From assembly GCF_900188165.1 (NCBI RefSeq), contig NZ_FZOS01000027.1, forward strand, positions 1 to 45,952: a stretch of 45,952 nt of DNA, written 5' to 3'. Each line of letters starts with the position of its first letter. Positions within the stretch are counted from its first letter, which is position 1. The position numbers and the translations under genes were made by a program. Origin of the DNA: Edaphosphingomonas laterariae (GTDB taxonomy: Bacteria; Pseudomonadota; Alphaproteobacteria; Sphingomonadales; Sphingomonadaceae). This document shows positions 1 to 9,361 of the stretch, in pieces. Under the pieces are notes generated by a model that made no database searches, was not told the DNA's origin, and saw only the letters and a program-made list of their open reading frames with translations.

Positions 1-97
1 CTCCGGTTCCGCTTCGCTCCACCTACGGCCGACACTGGCGATGGAGGCTTCAATGCACTAACAATCCCAGCGGGCCACTCGGCGGGGGCCGGTCAGC
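1..97. other. Sequence of unknown origin that interrupts trbE
   Basis: Right of about position 97, reading on the minus strand, the translation is clear TrbE. Left of it the frame encodes a short proline-rich tail that stops at 50-52 and does not look like the rest of a VirB4-type ATPase. This is either the end of an insertion or a deletion junction. I could not match it to an insertion-sequence terminus by eye. Confidence 0.45.
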
Positions 98-1861
98 GCC
101 GCCAATGCAGTAAGGGCGCAACGCCTGTTTCAGATCGTTGGATTGCAGCAGCACGGCAAGGCCGGTGATGGTCCGTTCCCCCGCCGGGGCGGATGCCAGC
201 GATGTCAGCGCCGTCCAGATGTGCTCCTTCACCTCCGGCGTGATGATCATGCCTTCACGCATCAGGATCGCGGCGATCCAGTCAGCGGCCCATGACCGTT
301 CATAGGCATCATCGATCCGCGCCAGCGGTTGCAGGGAAACGGAAACCTCCGATCCCTCGGTCAATCCACCGCCGAGATCATGCCAGTCGCCACCCATGGC
401 GAGCGCGGATGCCCGGATCGATCCCCCGAAATCGAAAGCGAAAATCTGGCTGCGATCATAGCGGCGAAATTGCAGCGCCATCAGCGCCAGCAGCACGGAC
501 TTGCCCGCGCCGGTCGGGCCGACGACGAGGGTATGGCCCACGTCGCCGACATGAAGGGAAAGCCGGAACGGAGTCGAACCTTCGGTCTTGCCGTACAGCA
601 AGGGGGGCGCTCCGAGATGTTCGTTCCGTTCCGGCCCCGCCCACACGGCCGATAGAGGGATCATGTGGGCGAGGTTGAGCGTCGAGATCGGCGGCTGCCG
701 GACATTGGCGTAGGCATGTCCGGGGATCGAGCCTAGCCAGGCATCGACGGCATTGACAGTTTCCGGCATGGCCGTGAAGTCACGGCCCTGAATGATCTTC
801 TCGACCAGACGCAGCTTCTCGTCGGCGATACGGGGGTCGGCGTCCCAGACGGTGACGGTTGCTGTGACATAGGCCATGCTGGCGACGTCAGCGCCCAGTT
901 CCTGCAAGGCCATGTCGGCATCGAGCGCCTTGTTGGACGCATCGGTGTCCACCAGCGCCGATTGCTCGTTGGTCATCACCTCCTTGAGGATCGCGGCGAT
1001 GGATTTTCTCTTGGCGAACCATTGACGGCGGATTTTGGTGAGGAGTTTCGTCGCGTCCGTCTTGTCCATCAGGATGGCGCGGGTGGACCAGCGATACGGG
1101 AACGCGAGCCGGTTCATCTCGTCGAGCAGGCCGGGCGTGGTCGCTGTCGGAAAGCCGATAATGGTCAGGACGCGCAGATGCTTGTCACCAAGGCGCGGTT
1201 CCAACCCGCCAGTCAGCGGCTGATCGGCCAGCAGCGCATCGAGGTGCATGGGCACTTCGGGCACGCGAACACGATGGCGGTTCGTGGAAATCGTGGAATG
1301 GAGATAGGTCAGCGTGCCCGCGTCATCGATCCAGTGGCATTCGGGCATGAAGCCGTCGAGCAGCGCCAGCACGCGGTCGGTGCGGTCGATGAAGCCGCGC
1401 ATCAGCTCCCATGGATTGACGCCGGATTGCTCACGGCCCTCGTAGAGCCAGGTCTCGGCGCGAGCCGCATCTTCGGCGGGTGGCAGCCAGAGGAAGGTCA
1501 GGAAGTAGCCTGACACGAAATGCGTGCCCGCTTCCTCGAAGGCAGCTTTGCGCTCGGCATCGAGAAGAGCGGAGGCCGGATCAGGAAATTGGCTGCCGGG
1601 ATAGGTCGCGGCTTCGCTTCGTTGTGCCTCAACAAAGATCGACCAGCCGGAGCCGAGGCGGCGCACGGCGTTGTTGATACGCCCGGCGACCGCGACCAGT
1701 TCGGCGGCAACAGCGGAATCCAGATCCGGCCCGCGAAACTTCGCAGTCCTCTGGAAACTGCCGTCCTTGTTCAGCACGACGCCCGAGCCAACCAGCGCGG
1801 CCCAGGGCAGGAAATCCGCGAGGCGGGTAGCGGTACGGCGATATTCGGTGAGGTTCATCAT
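50..1861 (-). CDS. trbE: TrbE/VirB4-type conjugation ATPase, 3'-truncated
   Basis: TrbE is the VirB4-family ATPase that powers assembly of the P-type type IV secretion channel at the inner membrane. The start at 1861 (MMNLTEY) follows a GAGGG ribosome site and lies 10 bases after the trbD stop. The encoded protein is about 603 residues, with Walker A GPTGAGKS near residues 448-455. Full-length family members are about 800 residues or more, so Walker B and the rest of the C-terminal RecA-like domain are missing. Homology ends at the residues RPYCIGG, after which an unrelated tail of about 15 residues runs to the stop. Either the gene is broken in this genome or this is an assembly junction. 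A broken trbE should abolish self-transfer unless another VirB4 is supplied. Confidence 0.85.
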   Translation of the reverse strand: MMNLTEYRRTATRLADFLPWAALVGSGVVLNKDGSFQRTAKFRGPDLDSAVAAELVAVAGRINNAVRRLGSGWSIFVEAQRSEAATYPGSQFPDPASALLDAERKAAFEEAGTHFVSGYFLTFLWLPPAEDAARAETWLYEGREQSGVNPWELMRGFIDRTDRVLALLDGFMPECHWIDDAGTLTYLHSTISTNRHRVRVPEVPMHLDALLADQPLTGGLEPRLGDKHLRVLTIIGFPTATTPGLLDEMNRLAFPYRWSTRAILMDKTDATKLLTKIRRQWFAKRKSIAAILKEVMTNEQSALVDTDASNKALDADMALQELGADVASMAYVTATVTVWDADPRIADEKLRLVEKIIQGRDFTAMPETVNAVDAWLGSIPGHAYANVRQPPISTLNLAHMIPLSAVWAGPERNEHLGAPPLLYGKTEGSTPFRLSLHVGDVGHTLVVGPTGAGKSVLLALMALQFRRYDRSQIFAFDFGGSIRASALAMGGDWHDLGGGLTEGSEVSVSLQPLARIDDAYERSWAADWIAAILMREGMIITPEVKEHIWTALTSLASAPAGERTITGLAVLLQSNDLKQALRPYCIGGADRPPPSGPLGLLVH

Positions 1862-1871
1862 GGCCGCGCCC

Positions 1872-2153
1872 TCACACTGACAGATGACCGGGTATGCGCA
1901 GGTGCCTGCGGCCCACCTCGACAAAAAGCGGATCGCGTTTGGCAGCCCATACCGCGAGGAAATGACCGACCGCCCAGATGGCGATGCCAACCAGCCAGAG
2001 ACGAAGGCCGAGGCCGACGGCGCCGGCCAGCGTGCCGTTGACGATGGCAATCGAACGCGGTGCGCCGCCGAGCAGGATATGCTCGGTCAGCGCCCGGTGA
2101 ACCGGGATGGAGAAGCCCGGCACCGCGTCGAGCTGTTCGAGGCCACCCGCCAT
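1872..2153 (-). CDS. trbD: TrbD/VirB3-like conjugal transfer protein
   Basis: This 93-residue protein has a hydrophobic stretch near residues 38-70 (GTLAGAVGLGLRLWLVGIAI), typical of the small VirB3/TrbD inner-membrane subunit that works with TrbE/VirB4. Its ATG shares one base with the trbC stop (TGATG), and trbE starts 10 bases after its stop. Position between trbC and trbE supports the call strongly, although the sequence itself is short and weakly conserved. Confidence 0.87.
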   Translation of the reverse strand: MAGGLEQLDAVPGFSIPVHRALTEHILLGGAPRSIAIVNGTLAGAVGLGLRLWLVGIAIWAVGHFLAVWAAKRDPLFVEVGRRHLRIPGHLSV

Positions 2154-2485
2154 CAGATGAGCGCCCCGCCGCCGAACGAGAAGAACGACAGGAAGAAGCT
2201 CGACGCGGCGAAGGCGATGGACAGGCCGAAGACGATCTGGATCAGGCGGCGGAAGCCGCCGGAGGTATCACCGAAGGCCAGCGCCAGGCCGGTGGCGATG
2301 ATGACGATGACGGCGATGATCTTGGCGACAGGACCCTCGATCGACTGGAGGATCGACTGAAGCGGGGCCTCCCAGGGCATGGAGGAGCCGGAGGCGTGTG
2401 CGGCAGGCGCCAGCATCAGACTGATGGAAACAGTGGCAGCGGCGGTTGCCATGATGCGGCAGCCGCGTGAAATCGTGCGGATCAT
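2153..2485 (-). CDS. trbC: TrbC/VirB2-like pilin
   Basis: The 110-residue product has an N-terminal signal-like segment ending near APAAHA (residues 26-31) and two long hydrophobic segments after it, the usual layout of the cyclised or processed TrbC/VirB2 pilin. Its ATG overlaps the trbB stop by four bases (ATGA), which indicates translational coupling. It would be exported and assembled into the conjugative pilus. Confidence 0.88.
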   Translation of the reverse strand: MIRTISRGCRIMATAAATVSISLMLAPAAHASGSSMPWEAPLQSILQSIEGPVAKIIAVIVIIATGLALAFGDTSGGFRRLIQIVFGLSIAFAASSFFLSFFSFGGGALI

Positions 2486-3489
2486 GAAGGGTTTCCTTTC
2501 GGGGTGGTTGCCAAAGTGATGGGATGCGTGATGGCGTAATCGCCGTCCGGCCCCAGCCCATCGACGCGGGCGAGTTCGACCAGCCGGCGGGAAGAGCCGC
2601 GTCCGGCAAGAACGGCGACGAGGTCGATTGTCTCGGCAATCAGGGCGCGCGGGACGGTGATGACGGCTTCCTGGATGAGCTGTTCGAGGCGTCGCAGCGC
2701 GCCAATGCCGGAACCGGCATGGATGGTGCCGATCCCGCCCGGATGGCCGGTGCCCCAGGCTTTAAGGAGGTCGAGAGCTTCGGACCCGCGCACCTCGCCG
2801 ACCGGGATGCGATCCGGGCGCAGGCGTAGCGACGAACGCACCAGATCGGAGAGCGTCGCCACGCCATCTTTGGTGCGCATCGCGACCAGATTGGGCGCGG
2901 CGCATTGCAGTTCGCGCGTGTCTTCAATGATCACGACGCGGTCCGAAGTCTTGGCGACTTCTGCCAGCAGCGCGTTGGTCAGCGTGGTTTTTCCGGTCGA
3001 GGTGCCGCCCGCGACAAGGATATTGGCGCGCGTGGCGACGTTCAGGCGCAGCACCTCGGCCTGAGCACTGGTCATGATCCCGGCGTTTACATAGTCGTCG
3101 AGCGTGAACACCGCGACGGCAGGCTTGCGGATGGCAAAGGTCGGCGCCGTGACGACAGGCGGCAGCAACCCTTCGAAGCGCTCTCCGGTCTCGGGCAGTT
3201 CAGCCGACACACGCGGATTGCGGGCATGAACCTCGGCGCCGACATGATGGGCGACCAGCCTGACGATCCGCTCGCCATCGGCAGCCGACAGCCTCTCCCC
3301 CGTATCGGCCAGCCCTTCGGAGAGCCGATCCACCCAGATGCGGCCATCGGGATTCAGCATCACCTCGACCACAGCTGGATCTTCCAGAAACCGGGCAATC
3401 GATGTACCGAGCGCGGTGCGCAGCATCCGCGCACCACGCGCAATCGTCTCGGGTTTCTGATGTGATGCGGTCATGGCGGCCCCGTTCAT
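2482..3489 (-). CDS. trbB: TrbB/VirB11-type traffic ATPase
   Basis: TrbB is a hexameric VirB11-family ATPase that acts at the cytoplasmic face of the type IV channel. Walker A GGTSTGKT is at residues 161-168, followed by the Walker B-like [10 protein letters not shown], the Asp-box region with [10 protein letters not shown], and the His box GTIHAGS. The length of 335 residues is normal. The start is uncertain: ATG at 3489 or ATG at 3474 (MTASHQK), neither with a strong ribosome site. It opens the trbBCDE run, after a 131-base gap from the copG-like gene. Confidence 0.93.
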   Translation of the reverse strand: MNGAAMTASHQKPETIARGARMLRTALGTSIARFLEDPAVVEVMLNPDGRIWVDRLSEGLADTGERLSAADGERIVRLVAHHVGAEVHARNPRVSAELPETGERFEGLLPPVVTAPTFAIRKPAVAVFTLDDYVNAGIMTSAQAEVLRLNVATRANILVAGGTSTGKTTLTNALLAEVAKTSDRVVIIEDTRELQCAAPNLVAMRTKDGVATLSDLVRSSLRLRPDRIPVGEVRGSEALDLLKAWGTGHPGGIGTIHAGSGIGALRRLEQLIQEAVITVPRALIAETIDLVAVLAGRGSSRRLVELARVDGLGPDGDYAITHPITLATTPKGNPS

Positions 3490-3509
3490 GGCGGGACGCG
3501 CAAAAGACG

Positions 3510-3526
3510 GACCCCGGATTGGGGTC
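3510..3526. repeat. Short hairpin in the copG-trbB gap
   Basis: GACCCC and GGGGTC form a perfect 6-bp stem around a 5-base loop, just upstream of trbB. There is no following T-run, so it is more likely a processing or regulatory hairpin than a terminator. Confidence 0.35.
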
Positions 3527-3620
3527 GATTAAAAGAACCTGATTTAGGGCCGTTTCAACAGATGTTTACGCGTGTGCGGGCATCGGCGGCGCAGGGCGGT
3601 AAATAGGATGGATCGAAAGT

Positions 3621-4082
3621 TCAGAGCTGGTTTCCATCCGCTTCGGACTGGCCTTGTGACGAAAGATCGTGAAGCGAATCGATATCCCGCGACAACTCTT
3701 TCAGGAATCTGTCGCCGGAAGCCAGGCGCTTGCCCAGCGTCTGCATGAAGCCTTCGAAGCGCTCGTTGCCCTTGATGCGTGCCGACTGTTTCGCGCTATC
3801 TGACAGCGGCGGCGTCATGGTGAGCCAGAATTGTACGAACAGCGAAAGCGTCTCGCCGAGGATGGCGACATCTTCGTCCAGCATATCGAACTGGCGGCCA
3901 AGCTTATCCAGGCGTCGCGACATTGCGGCTTCCAGCCGTTCGGTCGTGTCACCGGACAGGAAGGATGCTACCGCAGCCTCGATCACTGCGGATTTTGAAA
4001 CATTGCGACGCAGCGCCAGACCCTCGACCTGCTTCAGCAGATCCGGGGAGAAGTAGACATTCATGCGGGTGCGACTCGTCAT
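3621..4082 (-). CDS. CopG-family ribbon-helix-helix protein of the tra region
   Basis: This product of about 153 residues begins with a ribbon-helix-helix DNA-binding segment (RMNVYFSPDLLKQVEGLALRR) and continues as a mostly helical domain. I chose ATG 4082 because it follows an AAGGA ribosome site; a longer version from the TTG at 4100 would overlap the traG stop. Such RHH genes regularly sit between traG and trbB in alphaproteobacterial P-type transfer operons. They are presumed to regulate trb expression or to assist relaxosome coupling, but no function is proven from this sequence. Confidence 0.8.
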   Translation of the reverse strand: MTSRTRMNVYFSPDLLKQVEGLALRRNVSKSAVIEAAVASFLSGDTTERLEAAMSRRLDKLGRQFDMLDEDVAILGETLSLFVQFWLTMTPPLSDSAKQSARIKGNERFEGFMQTLGKRLASGDRFLKELSRDIDSLHDLSSQGQSEADGNQL

Positions 4083-4096
4083 GCCTGTCTTCCTTC

Positions 4097-6085
4097 TCAA
4101 AGCTCGATGCCGTCATTTGGGTCGAGTGACGCCTGCCGCGCGACCATGCGCATCCGCTGACGCATGGCACGGGCTTTGGCGGCATCGACGTCGGGCTCAT
4201 CATCGAGAAAATCGAACTCCTGCGATGGCGGCGGTGGTGGCGGGATGATTTCCTCATGTTCGGGAAGCTCCGGCTCAAGACGGATACCGGCATTGGCAGG
4301 ATCGTCGTCGGACCTGTTCGACGCGGGTCCGTGGCCGGCCGCGGCCGCAACAACACGGCTCGTCCAGTCGTCTGGTGCCGATGTTTCCATCTTCACCGAC
4401 TGCTTGTGCAGATCGGGCGGCGGCAGCACCCGTTCCTGAAGCCGCGCATCGGCATAGTAGCGCGCCTTGGCGGCGCGGATGGGCGGCACACCCGCTACCA
4501 TGACGATCTCGTCGGTTGGCGGAAGCTGCATGATCTCGCCCGGTGTCAGGAGCGGCCGCGCTGTTTCCTGCCGCGAAACCATGAGATGCCCGAGCCAGGG
4601 CGCGAGGCGATGGCCCGCATAGTTGGTGGAATCGCGCATTTCCGTGGCCGTGCCGAGCGCATCACTGATCCGCTTGGCGGTGCGTTCATCGTTTGCGGCA
4701 AAGGCGACACGCACATGGCAGTTGTCGAGAATGGCGTTGTTCTGTCCATAGGCCCGCTCGATCTGGTTGAGCGACTGCGCGATCAGGAACGCTTTGAGGC
4801 CGTAGCCGGCCATGAAGGCGAGCGCCGATTCAAAGAAATCAAGCCGCCCGAGCGCGGGGAACTCGTCCAGCATCAACAGGAGACGATGGCGTTTTCCGGT
4901 GGTTTCCAGTTCCTCGGTCAGCCGCCGCCCGACCTGATTGAGGATCAGACGGATCAGCGGCTTGGTCCGGTTGATGTCCGAGGGCGGTACGACGAGGTAG
5001 AGGTTGACCGGTTCTTTTGCTCCGACCAGATCAGCAATGCGCCAGTCGCAGCGGGCCGTCACGCGGGCCACGACCGGATCTCGGTAGAGACCGAGAAAGG
5101 ACATCGCCGTGGACAGCACGCCGGAGCGTTCGTTCTCGGATTTGTTCAACAGCTCGCGTGCCGATGAGGCGATGACGGGATGCACACCGGCTTCGCCCAG
5201 ATGCGGCGTGTCCATCATGGCGCGCAAGGTCGCCTCGACCGGACGGCGCGGATCGGACAGAAAGCTCGCGACCCCCGCCAGCGTCTTGTCCTTCTCGGCA
5301 TAGAGAACATGCAGGATGGCGCCGACCAGTAGCGAATGGCTGGTCTTTTCCCAATGGTTGCGCTTGTCGAGACTGCCCTCGGGATCGACCAGAATATCCG
5401 CGATGTTCTGGACATCGCGGACTTCCCACTCCCCCTGACGGACTTCCAGCAGTGGGTTGTAAGCTGCGGAATGCACATTGGTCGGATCGAACAGCAGGAC
5501 GCGGCCGTGATGGGACCGGAAGCCGGCCGTCAGATTCCAGTTCTCACCCTTGATGTCGTGCACGATGCAACTTCCCGGCCAGGTCAGCAGCGTCGGCACA
5601 ACGAGACCGACGCCTTTGCCTGATCGGGTGGGCGCGAAACAAAGGACATGCTCGGGGCCGTCGTGCCGGAGATAGTCCTTGCTGTGCCTGCCAAGGACCA
5701 CGCCATCGGGACCGAGCAGTCCGGCAGCATGGATTTCCTTGTCCTCGGCCCATCTGGCCGATCCGTAGGTGGCGACGTTGCGCGCCTCGCGCGCCCGGAT
5801 GATCGACATGAAAAAAGCGGCGGCGATAGCGAACAACGCCCCGGACGTGGCGATGAACGCGCCTTCGGTGAAAATACCGGGCGCATAGGCGTCATAGGAA
5901 AACCACCACCAGAAGAAGGCCGGAGGATAATAGACCGGCCATCCCGCAACATCGAACCACGGATTGCCGAGCTGGGGCTGAAAGCCAAGGCGGAAGGCCA
6001 CCCATTGCGTCGAAGTCCAGACCATCACCAGGACAATGGTGAATACAACAATGATCTGGCCCCAGAGTATTCGGCCACCACGCAT
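4097..6085 (-). CDS. traG: TraG/VirD4 coupling protein
   Basis: This is the type IV coupling protein that recruits the relaxase-DNA complex to the secretion channel. The 662-residue product has N-terminal transmembrane segments near residues 9-24 and 76-94. Walker A APTRSGKG is at 151-158 and the Walker B LLLMLDEFPALG appears later, followed by the TraG/TraD C-terminal motifs (IAQSLNQIERAYG). I chose ATG 6085, preceded by GGAG; an upstream TTG at 6103 is the alternative. The C-terminal 80 residues are acidic and proline-rich and could contact the relaxosome. The copG-like gene follows within 15 bases. Confidence 0.94.
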   Translation of the reverse strand: MRGGRILWGQIIVVFTIVLVMVWTSTQWVAFRLGFQPQLGNPWFDVAGWPVYYPPAFFWWWFSYDAYAPGIFTEGAFIATSGALFAIAAAFFMSIIRAREARNVATYGSARWAEDKEIHAAGLLGPDGVVLGRHSKDYLRHDGPEHVLCFAPTRSGKGVGLVVPTLLTWPGSCIVHDIKGENWNLTAGFRSHHGRVLLFDPTNVHSAAYNPLLEVRQGEWEVRDVQNIADILVDPEGSLDKRNHWEKTSHSLLVGAILHVLYAEKDKTLAGVASFLSDPRRPVEATLRAMMDTPHLGEAGVHPVIASSARELLNKSENERSGVLSTAMSFLGLYRDPVVARVTARCDWRIADLVGAKEPVNLYLVVPPSDINRTKPLIRLILNQVGRRLTEELETTGKRHRLLLMLDEFPALGRLDFFESALAFMAGYGLKAFLIAQSLNQIERAYGQNNAILDNCHVRVAFAANDERTAKRISDALGTATEMRDSTNYAGHRLAPWLGHLMVSRQETARPLLTPGEIMQLPPTDEIVMVAGVPPIRAAKARYYADARLQERVLPPPDLHKQSVKMETSAPDDWTSRVVAAAAGHGPASNRSDDDPANAGIRLEPELPEHEEIIPPPPPPSQEFDFLDDEPDVDAAKARAMRQRMRMVARQASLDPNDGIEL

Positions 6086-6260
6086 ACAGGCTCCAATCGG
6101 CAAGAGAGTCGGAGCCGATCAAAGAATAGACGTTTTCGAAAGCGGCAACAGGAAAAGCAGGGGTGCCGTGTTGCCGGATACTATCGGCGGCACATCGGAC
6201 AGGCCCTTTCAGATGCCGATGTCGACAGAACAATTTGCGAGGTGCCAGATCGGCAAAGGC

Positions 6261-8333
6261 TCAAATCCCGAGCCCTCGTGTTCGCCCCATTTGCCACGAT
6301 ACCGATCCACCCTGCACGATGCCCGCAACCTCGCGGCCGAGCTGGCGGTCGATCACTGGCCGCCATGGGACAAGAGTGAACTCGTGGCTCTTTTCGACAA
6401 TGGCGAACTTGCCGCTCGATAGATGTGCGATCCCGGTGAACTTGCCGCTGATATTTTCGCCATCGGCAGCCGCCCGGAACGGCAAGCCTTTGCTGCTGGC
6501 CATTTCCGCACCGACGCGGGCCACTTCCCTTTCTCGCAGATTGGCGAGCAGGTTGCGCCGATAGAGGATGCGTCCATTCTGCTGCCGCGTGGCATCGCCC
6601 TGTGCGATATGGTGTTCACGCCGCTGGTCCATAGCCTCGCGCACCTGCTGGCCGAACCCTGCCGGGGTAAGGTCCGAGGCGTCCGGTGTGACCAATCGCC
6701 GGTCCAGCCAGGTCGCGCCATCGGCGCCGATCTGTTTTTCCAGATCGAAGGTCGAGACGACACGGATGCTGGCCTGCCGGTTGCGACCGGCATCATAGGC
6801 GGTGGCGCGGCTCTCGAAGTCTTCGGGGATGCGCCACTGGTCGGCGTCGATCCGCTCGGCAATCCCGGCCCGGCGTAGCGACTCCAATCGCCGGACATGG
6901 GCATCGACATAGCCCTCATAATCGCCACCCGGCACACGTCCCTCGAACTTCGCCTGTTCGAGGTGGCAGCTCGGTCGGTAGATACCATTTTCCGAGATCG
7001 CAGCGATGGTGCGATCAGAGGGACGTTGCGCTGTATCGGCGGGACCGACTTCCACGATGCTGCCGATCCGGGCATCTTCAACGCGGGCCGGATCAATGCC
7101 GGGAAGATGGTGTGTTCGCCCGTCGATGCCGTCCACCACGAGCGTCAGGTTCTCGCCCATCTCGTCGGTGAGATATTTGTCCACGACGCGGCCGGTGATG
7201 GGCGCCGCGGGTGCGGCATCGTGAAGCTGGAAGGTCATCGGATCACGTTCCTGCCCATCGGCCTTCAGCGCCTTGTGCATGTTGCGGATGATGTCACCGC
7301 GCTCACCGAGTTCACGCAGCGCCGGTTCCATCTTCGCGCCAAGCTCCCAGACGCCGGGTGCATGTTCCCTAGCCAGCCCCATCTTTTCCAGCTTGGCGAG
7401 ACGGCGCAGGCGAAGTGTGCGGTTGAACTGGCGGCGTGCATCTGCCGGTTCGTGGCGCAGATCGAGGAACCTTTCGTCGGCTTCCTCGGTCATGGCGCGG
7501 TCGATGCGCGTGAAGCGGTCCTGATCGATTTCGGCAGACAGCTTGCGGCTCTGCTCGATCTCGGTCACGGGGCCGAGTTCCAGCGTGGTCAGTTCGCTCG
7601 CCCGCTCACGAATACCATTGGCGAGATAGTCACCATTGATAACCAGGTTCTCGCCCAGATCGTCCTTCCCCCGAACAATGACATGGACATGGGGATGGCC
7701 GGTATTGTGGTGATTGACAGCCACCCAATCGAGTTTCGTGCCAAGGTCGGCCTCGATGCGGCTCATCAGATCGCGGGTGTGGTCGGTGAGATCGGAAAGA
7801 TCGGCGGCATCCTCGGGCGAGACGATGAAGCGGAACTGGTGGCGATCATCCTTGCCGCGATCAAGGAAGGCATCTCCATCAGCGCGGTCCTCGGTCGCCG
7901 AATAGAGCTGGCCACGTTGGCCATCACGCGATGTTCCGTCGCGCTGGATGTAGCGCAGATGGGCAGCACCTTTGCCATTCCTCCCCGCGCTCTGAACGTA
8001 TCGGGTTTTGACGACGACGCGACGCACTCCGGCTGCGCTGTGACGCCACCCGCCCGACAGGGTTCGGGCGCGGACATAGGCCGCGCCACGGCCACGCTTG
8101 ACGCCCGGACCTTTGCCAGCGCGCGATGCCTTCCCGCTCTTTCCGGCCGAACCCGATGAGGACGACGAGGACGTCCGTGATGCGAATGACGATGATCTAC
8201 TAGGGCTGTTGCTAAGCTGACGCGCCAGCTTCTTCGCCTGCGTCAGAAAGCTCTTGGCTTTGCCCGCTTTCGGCACGTCGAATTTGATCCGGCCCGGCCT
8301 GGGGCGAAAGCGATTCTCGTCGTCGGCGCTCAT
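6261..8333 (-). CDS. rlxS: RlxS-type relaxase (DUF3363 family)
   Basis: This 690-residue relaxase would nick oriT and pilot the single strand into the recipient. After a basic, serine-rich N-terminus (residues 40-85), the HUH-type metal-binding motif HPHVH sits at 213-217 and a conserved RYIQRDG lies near 127-133; the C-terminal half is the DUF3363-like region. It resembles the relaxases of ICEMlSym-type elements. It starts 313 bases downstream of the lytic transglycosylase gene, and the gap between them holds the candidate oriT. TraG follows after about 175 bases. The Ser-rich linker is unusual in composition but in frame. Confidence 0.92.
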   Translation of the reverse strand: MSADDENRFRPRPGRIKFDVPKAGKAKSFLTQAKKLARQLSNSPSRSSSFASRTSSSSSSGSAGKSGKASRAGKGPGVKRGRGAAYVRARTLSGGWRHSAAGVRRVVVKTRYVQSAGRNGKGAAHLRYIQRDGTSRDGQRGQLYSATEDRADGDAFLDRGKDDRHQFRFIVSPEDAADLSDLTDHTRDLMSRIEADLGTKLDWVAVNHHNTGHPHVHVIVRGKDDLGENLVINGDYLANGIRERASELTTLELGPVTEIEQSRKLSAEIDQDRFTRIDRAMTEEADERFLDLRHEPADARRQFNRTLRLRRLAKLEKMGLAREHAPGVWELGAKMEPALRELGERGDIIRNMHKALKADGQERDPMTFQLHDAAPAAPITGRVVDKYLTDEMGENLTLVVDGIDGRTHHLPGIDPARVEDARIGSIVEVGPADTAQRPSDRTIAAISENGIYRPSCHLEQAKFEGRVPGGDYEGYVDAHVRRLESLRRAGIAERIDADQWRIPEDFESRATAYDAGRNRQASIRVVSTFDLEKQIGADGATWLDRRLVTPDASDLTPAGFGQQVREAMDQRREHHIAQGDATRQQNGRILYRRNLLANLREREVARVGAEMASSKGLPFRAAADGENISGKFTGIAHLSSGKFAIVEKSHEFTLVPWRPVIDRQLGREVAGIVQGGSVSWQMGRTRGLGI

Positions 8334-8646
8334 GAGCCCATTCCCTGCCGTTTAGACACGGAAACGGCAGATATTAGGCTATAGTGCCGGTCAAAACCCA
8401 ACAAAACCAAGGCTTTGCGCCATATCGCGGCACGCGAGACCCAAAAGCAGGGTGCCGTGCGCCGCGCCCCAAAACAGTGTGCAGACAAGGGCTTGCCCAG
8501 AAACCGCCCCGACAGGGTGCCGGTTTCCTTTATCTTGCCCTCCGCCTTTCCTTCCCTTTTTGCCCTTCCTGCCGGGAATGCTGCCAGGCGCACCCAAGCC
8601 TGACTGCACACCGGAAATGGACCGAACGAGCGCGTAAACGCCATGC
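8334..8646. other. oriT: Candidate oriT region upstream of the relaxase
   Basis: This 313-base non-coding gap directly upstream of the relaxase start contains several inverted repeats. CTGCCGTTT/AAACGGCAG is a perfect 9-bp stem (8345-8353, 8362-8370). GAAACCG/CGGTTTC is at 8500-8506 and 8521-8527, and a GGCAC/GTGCC pair lies near 8424-8454. In related ICEs oriT lies upstream of rlxS, so location and structure fit. The nick site itself cannot be identified from sequence alone. Confidence 0.5.
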
Positions 8647-9357
8647 TCATGGCTTGTCGCCATCGCTCGCAAGGGCCACGAATATGCCGCTGTCCTGCGG
8701 CTCCTGAACGGCGGGATCGCGCAGAGAAGCGGTTGCGTGGATGTCGCTCGATGGCTGATTAACCGCCGCTGAAATGCCGCCGGATTGCGCAACGAAGAGC
8801 GGGGCTTCGCGCCAATCCGGTGGCGGCGGCGGCACGATCGTCGGCACATCAGGCGCAGTCGCCCTGCCGAGAACAGGTGCGAGCGTGGCGACATAGGCGC
8901 GTGTTTCTGCGGGCAAAGTGCGACCTGTCGCCAGATGCTCGTCATAGCGACCGGGACCGGCATTGTAGGCGGCAAGCATGGCCGCGACATTGCCATAGCG
9001 GTCCCACATCTCCCGCAGATACGCCGTACCTGCGAGGATGTTGTCACGCGGATCGTAAGGATCGCGCCCGAGGCCATGGCGGCTGCGCAGGCCCGCCCAG
9101 GTATCGGGCATGACCTGCATCAGTCCCATCGCGCCCGCCGATGAAATGGCGCGCACATCGCCCGCGCTTTCCACACCCAGCACGGCCCGAATCCAGTGCT
9201 CTGGAATGCTGAAACGCTGTGACGCCTCTGCAATGAAAGCAGCATGGGGATGCGCGGTAACAGGCGCGGGTTGCGGCGTGACCTGCGCCATGGCCGGCAT
9301 CGAGCCGCTGCCAGCCGACAGAAGGGCCGTGAAGATAAGAAGGGCGCGGGATCGCAT
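8647..9357 (-). CDS. Lytic transglycosylase (VirB1/TraN-like, SLT domain)
   Basis: The 236-residue product carries a signal peptide (about residues 1-24, cleavage after PAMA). It then has a soluble-lytic-transglycosylase domain with the catalytic glutamate in GVESAGD (E63) and the family motifs GAMGLMQVMP and AAYNAGPG. It would locally open peptidoglycan for the conjugation channel. The last 80 residues are low-complexity and proline-rich. The start at 9357 lies four bases after the DUF736 stop, inside the operon. Confidence 0.92.
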   Translation of the reverse strand: MRSRALLIFTALLSAGSGSMPAMAQVTPQPAPVTAHPHAAFIAEASQRFSIPEHWIRAVLGVESAGDVRAISSAGAMGLMQVMPDTWAGLRSRHGLGRDPYDPRDNILAGTAYLREMWDRYGNVAAMLAAYNAGPGRYDEHLATGRTLPAETRAYVATLAPVLGRATAPDVPTIVPPPPPDWREAPLFVAQSGGISAAVNQPSSDIHATASLRDPAVQEPQDSGIFVALASDGDKP

Positions 9358-9361
9358 GATC

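Noticed and set aside
6897..8159. 420-codon open frame on the plus strand
   Set aside because: It is antisense to the relaxase gene, whose HUH motif and full length are clear. Long antisense frames are common in GC-rich coding DNA.
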